From assembly GCA_002481295.1 (NCBI GenBank), contig DLDU01000015.1, forward strand, positions 1-10,060: a stretch of 10,060 nucleotides of DNA, given 5' to 3'. The position numbers were made by a program, and so were the translations under genes. This DNA is from Prevotella sp. UBA7764. GTDB lineage: Bacteria > Bacteroidota > Bacteroidia > Bacteroidales > Bacteroidaceae. The notes beneath the pieces are model-generated. The model was not told the origin of the DNA and did no database searches. It was given only the letters and a program-made list of their open reading frames with translations. This document shows positions 1 to 5,956 of this stretch, one piece after another (the stretch's first letter is position 1; each line of letters opens with the position of its first letter).

Positions 1-1
1 T

Positions 2-1864
2 GAGGAAGACTGTGGTACACTGCGCGGACTCGTTTGCACTGCATTGAAGAATGGTGATGAAGTCATTTCAACTCTCTATGAGCGCATTATCGGTCGTGTA
101 TCTGTTCATGATATTATTCATCCTTCAACCGGAGAACTTATCGTTGCTGCCGGTGAGGAAATAACTGAGCCAATTGCACAGGCTATTGAAGATTCGCCCA
201 TCGAGAGTGTTGAAATCCGTTCTGTGCTTACTTGTGAGTCGAAGCATGGTGTCTGCATGAAGTGTTACGGACGCAACCTTGCCACTCGTCGTATGGTACA
301 GAAGGGTGAGGCTGTCGGTGTGATTGCTGCTCAGGCTATTGGTGAACCAGGTACACAGCTTACTCTTCGTACGTTCCACGCCGGCGGTGTGGCTGCCAAT
401 GCTGCTGCCAATGCCAGCATCGTGGTGAAAAATGACTCTCGTATCGAATTTGAGGAAGTACGTACCGTACCATTTGATGAAGATGGTCGCGAATGTGAGA
501 TGGTTGTCAGCCGTCTGGGTGAAGTACGTTTCGTAGATCCCAATACCAATATCGTTCTTTCTTCGATGAACGTACCTTACGGTTCTTCTCTCTATTTCAA
601 GCATGGAGCTTTGGTTAAGAAGGGCGACAAACTTGCACAGTGGGATCCGTTTAACGCCGTCATCGTTTCTGAATACGCAGGAACCTTGAAGTTCCACGAT
701 GTAATTGAAGGTATTACTTACCGTGCCGAGACCGACGAAACCACAGGTCTTACTGAAAAGATTGTCACCGAGTCGAAAGACAAGTCTAAGGTTCCTACCT
801 GTGATATTATTGACGCTAACGGTGAGGTTGCTGGAACATACAACTTCCCTGTGGGTGGTCACGTAGTAGTTGAAGATGGTCAGACTATCAAAACTGGTGA
901 GACCCTCGTTAAGATTCCTCGTGCAGCTGCCAAGGGTGGTGACATTACCGGTGGTCTGCCTCGAGTAACAGAGTTGTTCGAGGCACGTAACCCAAGTAAC
1001 CCTGCCATTGTATCTGAAATTGATGGTGAGGTAACCATGGGTAAGGTGAAGCGCGGTAACCGTGAAATCATCGTTACATCAAAGACTGGTGAGCAGCGCA
1101 AGTATCTCGTATCGTTGTCTAAGCAGATTCTGGTACAGGAACACGATGCCGTACGTGCAGGAACTCCGCTGTCAGATGGTGTTATTACTCCAGCAGACAT
1201 CCTTGCTATCAAGGGTCCCACGGCTGTACAGGAATATATCGTGAATGAAGTACAGGATGTGTATCGTCTGCAGGGTGTGAAGATTAACGATAAGCACTTC
1301 GAGATTATCGTACGCCAGATGATGCGTAAGGTACAGATCAACGATCCAGGCGATACCTCATTCCTTGAGCAGGAGATTGTTGATAAACTCGACTTTGCAG
1401 AAGAGAACGATCGTATCTGGGGCAAGAAAGTTGTTGTAGATGCTGGTGACTCAGAGAACCTTCAGAAAGGTCAAATTGTTACCGCACGCAAACTGCGCGA
1501 CGAGAACTCAATGCTGAAGCGTCGCGACCTTAAATTGGTTCAGGTACGTGATGCTGTTGCTGCTACCTCTACCCAGATTCTGCAGGGTATCACCCGTGCC
1601 GCTCTTCAGACCAAGTCGTTCATGTCGGCTGCATCGTTCCAGGAAACCACTAAGGTGCTCAACGAAGCTGCTATCCGTGGTAAGGTTGATTACCTTGAGG
1701 GCATGAAGGAGAATGTGATTACTGGTCACTTGATTCCTGCCGGAACTGGTCTTCGCGAATTTGAAAAGATTATCGTAGGCTCGAAAGAAGAGTATGAGCG
1801 CATGCAAGCTAATAAGAAAAATGTGCTTGACTTTGCCAACGAACCTGCAATGGACGAGAAATAA
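2..1864 (+). CDS. rpoC: DNA-directed RNA polymerase subunit beta' (C-terminal part)
   Basis: This is the 3' part of rpoC, open from the window edge for 620 codons. RpoC is the clamp and active-centre half of bacterial RNA polymerase. All four cysteines of the second zinc site are visible: one in EEDCGT (codon 11-13) and three in [11 protein letters not shown] (codons at 233, 254 and 263). The trigger-loop motif [16 protein letters not shown] follows at about 341-388. The conserved C-terminal segment with [19 protein letters not shown] and GHLIPAGTG lies at about 1620-1755. The tail after it is short and acidic or basic ([17 protein letters not shown]). An in-frame TTG at 44 is internal, because the zinc-site cysteine lies upstream of it and is in frame. 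Bacteroidetes RpoC is roughly 1,400 residues, so somewhat under half is present. The gene presumably ends the rplKAJL-rpoBC cluster and is followed directly by a terminator. The identification is secure. Confidence 0.98.
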   Translation, partial: EEDCGTLRGLVCTALKNGDEVISTLYERIIGRVSVHDIIHPSTGELIVAAGEEITEPIAQAIEDSPIESVEIRSVLTCESKHGVCMKCYGRNLATRRMVQKGEAVGVIAAQAIGEPGTQLTLRTFHAGGVAANAAANASIVVKNDSRIEFEEVRTVPFDEDGRECEMVVSRLGEVRFVDPNTNIVLSSMNVPYGSSLYFKHGALVKKGDKLAQWDPFNAVIVSEYAGTLKFHDVIEGITYRAETDETTGLTEKIVTESKDKSKVPTCDIIDANGEVAGTYNFPVGGHVVVEDGQTIKTGETLVKIPRAAAKGGDITGGLPRVTELFEARNPSNPAIVSEIDGEVTMGKVKRGNREIIVTSKTGEQRKYLVSLSKQILVQEHDAVRAGTPLSDGVITPADILAIKGPTAVQEYIVNEVQDVYRLQGVKINDKHFEIIVRQMMRKVQINDPGDTSFLEQEIVDKLDFAEENDRIWGKKVVVDAGDSENLQKGQIVTARKLRDENSMLKRRDLKLVQVRDAVAATSTQILQGITRAALQTKSFMSAASFQETTKVLNEAAIRGKVDYLEGMKENVITGHLIPAGTGLREFEKIIVGSKEEYERMQANKKNVLDFANEPAMDEK

Positions 1865-1892
1865 TTCTCGCTCCTGACTAATATATCAAAGT

Positions 1893-1930
1893 GCTGCTAT
1901 TGTCTGAAAGGACGGTAGCAGCGTTTTTTT
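1893..1930 (+). terminator. Rho-independent terminator of rpoC
   Basis: GCTGCTAT (1893-1900) pairs with GTAGCAGC (1915-1922), and the inner TGTC/GACG extends this to a 12-bp stem with two G-T wobbles and a TGAAAG loop. It is followed by seven T residues (1924-1930), and A residues at 1888-1890 could pair with the T-run. It lies 28 bp after the rpoC stop, so it most likely ends the rpoBC transcript and isolates it from the downstream genes. Confidence 0.9.
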
Positions 1931-1932
1931 GT

Positions 1933-1969
1933 ATGTTATTTCTATATAGGCATGTTATTTCTATATAGG
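1933..1969 (+). repeat. Tandem direct repeat, two 18-bp copies with 19-bp period
   Basis: ATGTTATTTCTATATAGG occurs exactly at 1933-1950 and again at 1952-1969, with one base between the copies. It lies immediately after the rpoC terminator in otherwise AT-rich spacer. It looks like a simple local duplication, with no gene or known motif attached. Confidence 0.9.
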
Positions 1970-2117
1970 TATGCTTAGTTGGATTTGGCTTCTCTGCAAA
2001 GTTCCTTTCAATTTGGTCCTGTCGATAGTATTGTTATCCCTTCGGATCATTCCTGGGTATTGAGTAAACTATTAAGAACGCATACATGATGCCTACTATA
2101 AATACTTGAATTATTCC

Positions 2118-2148
2118 TTTGTTATTAGCACGATTATTCGTAAATTCG
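2118..2148 (+). promoter_or_regulatory. Candidate Bacteroidetes sigma-ABfr promoter for the nitroreductase gene
   Basis: TTTG at 2118-2121 is followed, after exactly 19 bases, by TAAATTCG at 2141-2148. This matches the Bacteroidetes -33 (TTTG) and -7 (TAnnTTTG) consensus with one mismatch in the -7 box. The predicted transcription start near 2154 would leave a 5' leader of about 43 nt. An 8-bp perfect palindrome, TTCATGAA (2163-2170), lies in that leader and could be an operator, but this is only a possibility. Confidence 0.45.
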
Positions 2149-2196
2149 CACATGAAAACTAATTCATGAAATGTTAAAAGTATAAATGAATTGAAT

Positions 2197-2709
2197 ATGG
2201 AGAATATGTTAAACTTGTGCCGAGAACGTTTCTCGGTTCGTAAATTTACTTCCGAGACAGTATCTCATGAGGATTTAGAATATGTGATGGAATGTGTGCG
2301 TATGGCCCCATCTGCTGTCAATAAACAGCCTTGGCATTGGATCGCGGTGAGGAGCGACGAAGGCAAAAGCAAGTTGCAGGAGTGTTATGATCGTGAATGG
2401 TTCAAGACTGCTCCGATGTATATTATCGGCATGAAGAATGTTGAGGAAAACTGGGTTCGCAAGTATGATGGTAAACCACATGGTGACGTTGATGTGGCCA
2501 TTGCTGCCGAGCATTTATGTCTGGCTGCTACAGAGCGTGGACTTGGTACATGTTGGGTGTGCAATTATGATACAGATAAGATGCAACAATATTTTGGTCG
2601 TGACGGTTTTGAAGTTGTGGTGGTAGTTCCTATAGGACATGTTGCTCCTGACTGTCCGAAAGCGGAGAAAAAGCGCAAGCCATTAACGGATATTATGGAT
2701 GTGATATAA
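2197..2709 (+). CDS. Nitroreductase family protein (FMN-dependent)
   Basis: A 170-residue protein of the small nitroreductase fold, which binds FMN and reduces nitro compounds, quinones or related substrates with NAD(P)H, normally as a cytosolic dimer. The N-terminal FMN-phosphate motif RERFSVRKF is at residues 9-17. MAPSAVNKQPWHW at 36-48 is the typical second motif. The helix AAEHLCLAATERGLGTCW lies near residues 98-116, and the strand VVVVVPIGHVAP near 143-154 precedes a Lys-rich tail. ATG 2197 is preferred over in-frame TTG 2191 because the family motif begins a few residues later; ATG 2206 is also possible. There is no Shine-Dalgarno sequence, as is usual in this phylum. The gene stands alone, after the rpoC terminator and with its own candidate promoter. 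The physiological substrate cannot be told from sequence. Confidence 0.9.
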   Translation: MENMLNLCRERFSVRKFTSETVSHEDLEYVMECVRMAPSAVNKQPWHWIAVRSDEGKSKLQECYDREWFKTAPMYIIGMKNVEENWVRKYDGKPHGDVDVAIAAEHLCLAATERGLGTCWVCNYDTDKMQQYFGRDGFEVVVVVPIGHVAPDCPKAEKKRKPLTDIMDVI

Positions 2710-2755
2710 AAATATCTGGTTTATCTGGGAAATGGAGTAATCAAATCAATATAGA

Positions 2756-2837
2756 ACAAAACAAAACTGCTGAACATTTTTGTATATTTGAACAACCACA
2801 AACGAATATATGATAATGAACAGCAGTTTTCTTTTGT
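2756..2837. repeat. 82-bp extended imperfect palindrome
   Basis: A 17-nt arm at 2756-2772 (ending AAAACTGCTG) is complementary to 2821-2837 (starting CAGCAGTTTT) at 16 of 17 positions; the only mismatch is C2762 against C2831. The inner flanks 2773-2790 and 2803-2820 add weaker complementarity (about 12 of 18), leaving a short central loop. The A-rich left and T-rich right arms would let it act as a terminator in either direction for the upstream nitroreductase gene. It could instead be a remnant of a miniature mobile element. A perfect -7 box, TATATTTG (2783-2790), lies inside, without a matching -33 box. Confidence 0.7.
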
Positions 2838-2928
2838 CATGCATGGGCTTTATAGTCTTGAACGTATAAAAAGACTGTATAGTAGGTAGCCTCATATCAA
2901 TCCAGAATTTGAGTTTTCGGAAATAAAT

Positions 2929-3041
2929 CGAACATCGAACACCTGTCATGCCGTAATCTGTTGTATGATAACGGTTTTAGATGGTGTTCGGCGTTCGTAT
3001 TTTGAGGGTTTCCGAACACCAATCGAACACCAACGAACACC
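2929..3041. repeat. Array A: CGAACACC box cluster, direct and inverted
   Basis: CGAACACC occurs at 2936-2943, 3013-3020, 3024-3031 and 3034-3041, and in inverted form (GGTGTTCG) at 2983-2990. Partial boxes are CGAACAT at 2929 and GCGTTCG at 2991. The last three boxes are spaced 11 and 10 bp apart, about one helical turn. 2929-2945 and 2981-2997 form an imperfect inverted repeat (13 of 17) around a 35-nt loop. No gene is attached. It could be a protein-binding cluster or a structured repeat. Confidence 0.7.
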
Positions 3042-3134
3042 CGCAAAACCTTCATGTCAATATTCCTATCATCTAAATGCAAGTTAATCAAAAGTGCGCT
3101 TTTATTATAAATAAGGTATAGCCCGATATTTTGC

Positions 3135-3290
3135 CAACGCATTTCAATATTAGGCAAAAGTATTGCCCAACGTTTGGCAAGAGTGTTTTCAACGTTTGTT
3201 AAAGGTATTATCCAACGTTTGGCAAGAGTGTTTTCAACGTTTGATAAAGGTGTTATCCAACGTTTGGCAAGGTGTTGATAAATATCAAGC
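3135..3290. repeat. Array B: 45-bp tandem repeat built from 11-12-bp units
   Basis: CAACG recurs at 3135, 3168, 3190, 3213, 3235 and 3258, that is at intervals of 33, 22, 23, 22 and 23 bp. From 3167 the sequence repeats with a 45-bp period (CCAACG at 3167, 3212 and 3257). Each 45-bp period resolves into units of 11, 11, 11 and 12 bp, of the type CAACGTTTGGC then AAGAGTGTTTT. The three 5' units (from 3135, 3146 and 3157) are more diverged. There are no unique spacers, so this is not a CRISPR array. The 45-bp period is a multiple of three, which explains the spurious open frames across it. Confidence 0.85.
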
Positions 3291-3357
3291 CGTTCATCAT
3301 CAAGCAGGAATAACCAATTTCTCCAGAGATGTGATGGCTTACCAACAGATGATAGAA

Positions 3358-3396
3358 GGGTGGTCGATAATGCCGTTATAAGATTTTCGACCACCC
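3358..3396. repeat. Inverted repeat with a perfect 10-bp GC-rich stem
   Basis: GGGTGGTCGA (3358-3367) is exactly complementary to TCGACCACCC (3387-3396). Inside, after a T-T mismatch, AAT/ATT can extend the stem, leaving an 11-nt loop. There is no T-run after it, so it is not a standard intrinsic terminator. A related sequence, GGTCGAT, recurs at 3444-3450. The function is unknown; a folded RNA, a protein site or the scar of a mobile element are all possible. Confidence 0.7.
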
Positions 3397-3462
3397 ACTT
3401 AATCGTATATCTTACAAAGTGTTATCCCATATCGGTGGCCGATGGTCGATTATTTGCTACGT

Positions 3463-3497
3463 CGCGTGTGCGTGCATATGTGTGTGCGCACGCATAC
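3463..3497. other. 35-nt unbroken purine-pyrimidine alternating tract (potential Z-DNA)
   Basis: Every base from 3463 to 3497 alternates pyrimidine and purine, mostly CG, TG and CA steps with a short central ATAT. GTGTGCGCACGC at 3482-3493 can also pair with 3464-3475 as a 12-position stem with G-T wobbles, and TGCGTGC/GCACGCA within it is perfect. Such tracts are the classic substrate for left-handed Z-DNA under negative supercoiling. It lies about 50-80 bp upstream of the candidate promoter for the fimbrillin-like gene. Confidence 0.8.
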
Positions 3498-3543
3498 CTT
3501 ATTATATGGATGTTATACCAAATATCATTTCATGGATGTATAA

Positions 3544-3575
3544 TTTGTGGATAAAGAAAATAATGTATAACCTTG
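3544..3575 (+). promoter_or_regulatory. Candidate promoter for the fimbrillin-like lipoprotein gene
   Basis: TTTG at 3544-3547, a 20-base spacer, and TAACCTTG at 3568-3575 match the Bacteroidetes -33/-7 consensus with one mismatch in the -7 box. Transcription would start near 3581, giving a leader of about 72 nt before ATG 3653. The leader is A-rich with no Shine-Dalgarno sequence. Confidence 0.5.
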
Positions 3576-3652
3576 CATCCGGAAACGCTTATGTATTGGT
3601 GAAATGAGAAGAAATCAAAGAAAAAGTAGAATCTAACTCTTATTATTTTTAT

Positions 3653-3910
3653 ATGAAACAAAAATTAAACTGTTGCAAATTTGTTGGCATGCTCTTGGCT
3701 TTTACTGCCATCTCCTGCTCTGAGAGCGATGGGTTGCAGAACAACGGTATGTCTGACAAGAAGATTTGCTTTACTGCTATGTTGCAGAAAGGATGGAACG
3801 GAGGTGAAAAAACTCGTGGGGCTGTGTCTGAGTCGGCAGCACTTGCCCAAGAGCAGATGGTGCTAGAGGCAGAAGGCCAACTCGACACCCTCTCTATCGC
3901 ATGCTATTGA
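3653..3910 (+). pseudogene. Fimbrillin-family (Mfa-like) lipoprotein, 5' fragment
   Basis: The first 85 codons of a surface lipoprotein gene. The N-terminus has a basic start (MKQK), a hydrophobic segment (about residues 10-20) and a lipobox-like TAISC with the lipidated cysteine at residue 22, followed by acidic SESD. Next come ICFTA (38-42) and KTRGA (53-57), the pattern seen at the mature N-terminus of Bacteroidales Mfa1-like fimbrillins, where the conserved Arg is part of the gingipain-type processing region. The frame ends at a TGA (3908-3910) far short of the several hundred residues typical of the family. The rest of the protein continues in the next frame, so this is the front half of a frameshifted gene rather than a complete small protein. 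It has its own candidate promoter at 3544-3575. Family assignment rests on motif memory, not on a search. Confidence 0.7.
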
Positions 3911-4556
3911 AACTGACAATGAAGAATTGAGGGGGATAATTACCCTCCCCTGTACACAAACCCGTTGCGCATTAAATGATGCCGCTGAGGTAGGGGATTT
4001 CGGCGTGAGTGCCGTTTACACCAAAGGTTCTACTATTTCTTCCTTGTATCATGATCAGCAAGTCACCAAGAGCGGTAACAACTGGTTTACCGCAGGCAAC
4101 GAGATGTGGCCTACCGAAGGATCTCTGTCGTTTTATGCTTATGCACTTTATCAGCGTGCCGCCTTGTCTTATATATCTACAGCTGCTGATTTCGCCAAGA
4201 ATAAAGTCATCCGCTACGTGGCAGATACGGATATAGACCATCACCCCGATTTTATTGTAGCCAAAAACGAAGCTATTGCTTATAACATTTCTACTGCCAG
4301 CAAACCTGTGGAGCTTGCTTTCAGCCATGCCCTTACTGCCCTTACCTTTGCCGTAGATGCAGAAATGATACCAGGAAAGGTGAAACGTATCACTATAAAA
4401 GGAGTGAATGGGCAGGGTGACTATGATTTTGATCCCATTCTCGTTAGGTTTGAACGGTTCCTCGTCGTGTCTTCGATAGTTTCTCGTTCGACTTTCGATC
4501 CTCTTTCGTTCGGTCTTCGACATATCCTCGTTCGGTTCTCGATCGGTCTTCGATAG
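3867..4556 (+). pseudogene. Fimbrillin-family (Mfa-like) lipoprotein, frameshifted and 3'-truncated fragment
   Basis: This frame opens after a TAG ending at 3866 and continues the fimbrillin-like protein one base out of register from the 5' fragment. It shows the expected series: GDFGVSAVYT, then NNWFTAGNEMWPTEGSLSFYAY (a W-P-x-x-x-x-LSFYAYAP-like motif), then HPDFIVAKNEA, then VELAFSHALTALTFAV, then GKVKRITIKGVNGQGDYDF. This is the first beta-domain of Mfa1-like fimbrial subunits and adhesins. Homology stops at about 4435. The remaining 40 codons (from PILVRF to the TAG at 4554-4556) are read straight out of an 11-bp tandem array, so the natural C-terminus is missing. An in-frame TTG at 3927 could serve as a start but would lack a signal sequence. 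With both a frameshift and a replaced C-terminus, the gene is almost certainly inactive. Confidence 0.7.
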
Positions 4557-4560
4557 ACTA
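4440..4560. repeat. Array C: degenerate tandem array of 11-bp TCG-units
   Basis: TCG occurs at 4462, 4473, 4484, 4495, 4506, 4517, 4528, 4539 and 4550, nine times at exactly 11-bp spacing. Units alternate between a TCGTTCG type and a TCGAT/TCGAC type, giving a 22-bp super-period (CTCGTTCG-like at 4461, 4483, 4505 and 4527). The decamer TCTTCGATAG is exact at 4470 and 4547. Less regular copies extend back to about 4440. The array starts exactly where fimbrillin similarity ends. Confidence 0.85.
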
Positions 4561-5059
4561 ACGAATGACGAATGAGAAGCAATCGTGTGTTAAGCGAAAA
4601 AGCATGGTTCTTCTGTTGTATCCAGTTGGGGGCGTTGGAAGTGATGCCTGTAAATATAATTGCGTTGTTTTATATTGTACGATAAATGGCTTGTTGCAAA
4701 GGTATCTTTTTGTTTTGGAAATCATCCTTAGGTACGGTTGCAAAGATACAACATCACAAAACCCAAATGTCCGTCCTTGTCCGTCTTTGAGATTATTTTT
4801 AGGTTCTATTAACTTTTCTACGGATTTTTTTAAGTTCTGCACATTGAATAGCAAAACGCTTTTGATAAAAGATCAGTAGTCAATCAATAAGTTGCCATAT
4901 CGTTTATTGATAACAATCCTTAATCGGTTGTCTGATGGTCTGTGAGTATCATTTATTGCAGTTTGCAATCTTTAGTTCTTTATAATGCAATTCTGTTGGT
5001 GCAGGTATTGATGGCTTTATGGGAGTATATATAATGAAAATGGTCTTTTCTGCTTGACG
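4561..5059. other. 499-bp stretch without a supported gene
   Basis: A 104-codon plus frame (4565-4879) and overlapping minus frames are present, but they show no recognisable family and have low-complexity composition. Two minus-strand -7-like boxes lie at 4697-4704 and 4741-4748. Starting just downstream of the latter, a 55-codon minus frame begins at ATG 4725 and runs to 4558, at the edge of array C. It is preceded by AAGG but is unlike anything I recognise. ATTGCA/TGCAAT (4955-4969) is a small 6-bp inverted repeat. No clear terminator for the minus-strand gene at 5060 is seen. Confidence 0.6.
4697..4748 (-). promoter_or_regulatory. Two minus-strand -7 boxes within 14-bp direct repeats
   Basis: GTTGCAAAGGTATC (4693-4706) and GTTGCAAAGATACA (4737-4750) are near-identical direct repeats 44 bp apart. 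On the minus strand they read TACCTTTG (4704-4697) and TATCTTTG (4748-4741), both exact TAnnTTTG boxes. No TTTG sits at the expected 19-20-bp distance upstream of the second box, so the -33 half is weak. Only an unrecognised 55-codon frame lies downstream. These may be working promoters, or the remains of a lost gene's control region. Confidence 0.35.
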
Positions 5060-5710
5060 TTAGAGATATTCCATCAGTACGTCCCATACGGCGATGATGT
5101 GGCAGATGCTGCCAGCTAAGACGAAGAAGTGGAAAACGCTGTGCATATATCGTTTCTTGTTGAGCGAATAGAATACTGCACCGGTAATATAGGCTACTCC
5201 TTCAGCAATAATCCATGCCACAGCAGCAGTAGATACGGAGTCGATCAATGGCTTGAATGCCACAAGAACAGAAAGGCCCATGCCTACGAAACAAAATGTC
5301 TCAAGATTAGAATGCTCCTTGAGCTTGATGAAACTGATGGCGGTGCCGACTATGGCACAAAGCCACACAAAGGTGAACAGCGACCATCCCCAGTAGCCTT
5401 GGCTGCGTAGCGCAATAAGTGTAAGAGGGGAGTAGCTGCCTGCTATGTGCCAGTAGATGGCAGCGTGGTCCCATTTGCGCAACCGTTCTTTCCACTTTGA
5501 ATGTCTGGGGAGTGCATGGTATGCTGTGGATGCCATATATGATCCTAACATGCCAAAGAGATAGAGACACACGCCGAGGCGTGCCCAAGGGTTGTCACCT
5601 TTGAATGCCATGACGAGAAACACAATGCCGAACGCCAAGCCTAATAGTATGCCGCCAGCGTGTGACCATGTGTTCCAAAGTTCTTCTTTATGTGTGTATC
5701 TTATAGCCAT
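5060..5710 (-). CDS. trhA: Hemolysin III / PAQR-family integral membrane protein
   Basis: A 216-residue, highly hydrophobic protein with about seven membrane segments, the normal length and topology for the bacterial hemolysin III (TrhA, PAQR-like) family in the inner membrane. Family signatures are all present: EELWNTWSHAGG at residues 9-20, STAYH with His65, WDHAAIYWHIAGSYSP at 80-95 with Asp81, and HSVFHFFVLAGSICH at 190-204 with His190 and His194. His65, Asp81, His190 and His194 correspond to the metal site of the PAQR/adiponectin-receptor fold. A role in membrane lipid or fluidity homeostasis is proposed for the family; true hemolysis is doubtful. ATG 5710 is chosen over in-frame TTG 5719 because the -7 box overlaps the latter. 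The gene is monocistronic, and no gene lies on either side on the same strand. It is transcribed away from rpsL. Confidence 0.93.
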   Translation of the reverse strand: MAIRYTHKEELWNTWSHAGGILLGLAFGIVFLVMAFKGDNPWARLGVCLYLFGMLGSYMASTAYHALPRHSKWKERLRKWDHAAIYWHIAGSYSPLTLIALRSQGYWGWSLFTFVWLCAIVGTAISFIKLKEHSNLETFCFVGMGLSVLVAFKPLIDSVSTAAVAWIIAEGVAYITGAVFYSLNKKRYMHSVFHFFVLAGSICHIIAVWDVLMEYL

Positions 5711-5716
5711 CGTTTG

Positions 5717-5724
5717 CAAAGATA
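5717..5724 (-). promoter_or_regulatory. -7 promoter box abutting the trhA start codon
   Basis: On the minus strand, TATCTTTG (5724-5717) is an exact TAnnTTTG box. Only six bases separate it from the ATG at 5710. Since transcription starts about six bases after this box in Bacteroidetes, the mRNA would begin at or next to the ATG, that is, with essentially no leader. The -33 position has no TTTG. Confidence 0.55.
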
Positions 5725-5860
5725 CGAAATATTTTTGGTTTATTAGGAAAATGAAGTGATAAAGTCTGAATAATAATATTTTGTTTCGTATCCATTATAT
5801 GGATCGCATGCTTCTATACGCGCGTACATTATATTATCGTGTATTCATTTGATAGAGTTT

Positions 5861-5926
5861 GAACTTACCTAAGGTTTACGTTGGACTTGCTTAGGACTTG
5901 CTTGGGACTTGCTTTGTACGTCTTCA
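5861..5926. repeat. Array D: 11-bp tandem repeat GGACTTGCTTN
   Basis: GGACTTGCTT plus one variable base occurs three times back to back at 5883-5893, 5894-5904 and 5905-5915. Diverged copies in the same 11-bp register flank it: GAACTTACCTA at 5861-5871 (8 of 11 matches), then weaker ones at 5872-5882 and 5916-5926. A clean centre with decayed edges suggests an array whose outer units have aged. Confidence 0.85.
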
Positions 5927-5956
5927 GAAGTTTCGTGTGTAGAAAAGTAGTGACGA

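Larger units (their letters stand above)
2710..3652. other. 943-bp gene-free stretch rich in repeats and secondary structure
   Basis: No open frame here looks like a real protein. The stretch contains, in order: an extended imperfect palindrome (2756-2837), a cluster of GTTCG/CGAAC boxes (2929-3041), an 11-/45-bp tandem array (3135-3290), a 10-bp-stem hairpin (3358-3396), an alternating purine-pyrimidine tract (3463-3497), and a candidate promoter for the downstream lipoprotein gene (3544-3575). A 165-codon open frame on the minus strand (2897-3394) and a 72-codon one on the plus strand stay open mainly because the 45-bp repeat is a multiple of three. They encode only the translated repeat plus low-complexity sequence. 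Confidence 0.75.

Noticed and set aside
125..862. 245-codon minus-strand frame opposite rpoC
   Set aside because: Antisense shadow of a strongly conserved gene; no promoter or family motif.
2746..2949. 67-codon minus-strand frame over the 82-bp palindrome, possible IS fragment
   Set aside because: Contains most of the palindrome in its coding strand and shows no transposase motif.
3135..3290. CRISPR array
   Set aside because: Units are contiguous and degenerate with no unique spacers, and no cas genes are in the window.
3163..3381. 72-codon plus-strand open frame over array B
   Set aside because: Starts at a TTG inside the repeat and mostly translates the 45-bp unit (15-residue repeats); no independent support.
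2897..3394. 165-codon open frame on the minus strand across arrays A and B
   Set aside because: It stays open because the 45-bp repeat is a multiple of three. The translation is repeat plus low-complexity sequence with no family features.
3972..4523. 183-codon minus-strand frame opposite the fimbrillin fragment
   Set aside because: The plus strand carries clear fimbrillin motifs; the antisense frame shows none.
4565..4879. 104-codon plus-strand frame after array C
   Set aside because: No recognised family, no promoter or ribosome-binding signal, odd composition rich in Cys and Leu; treated as non-coding.
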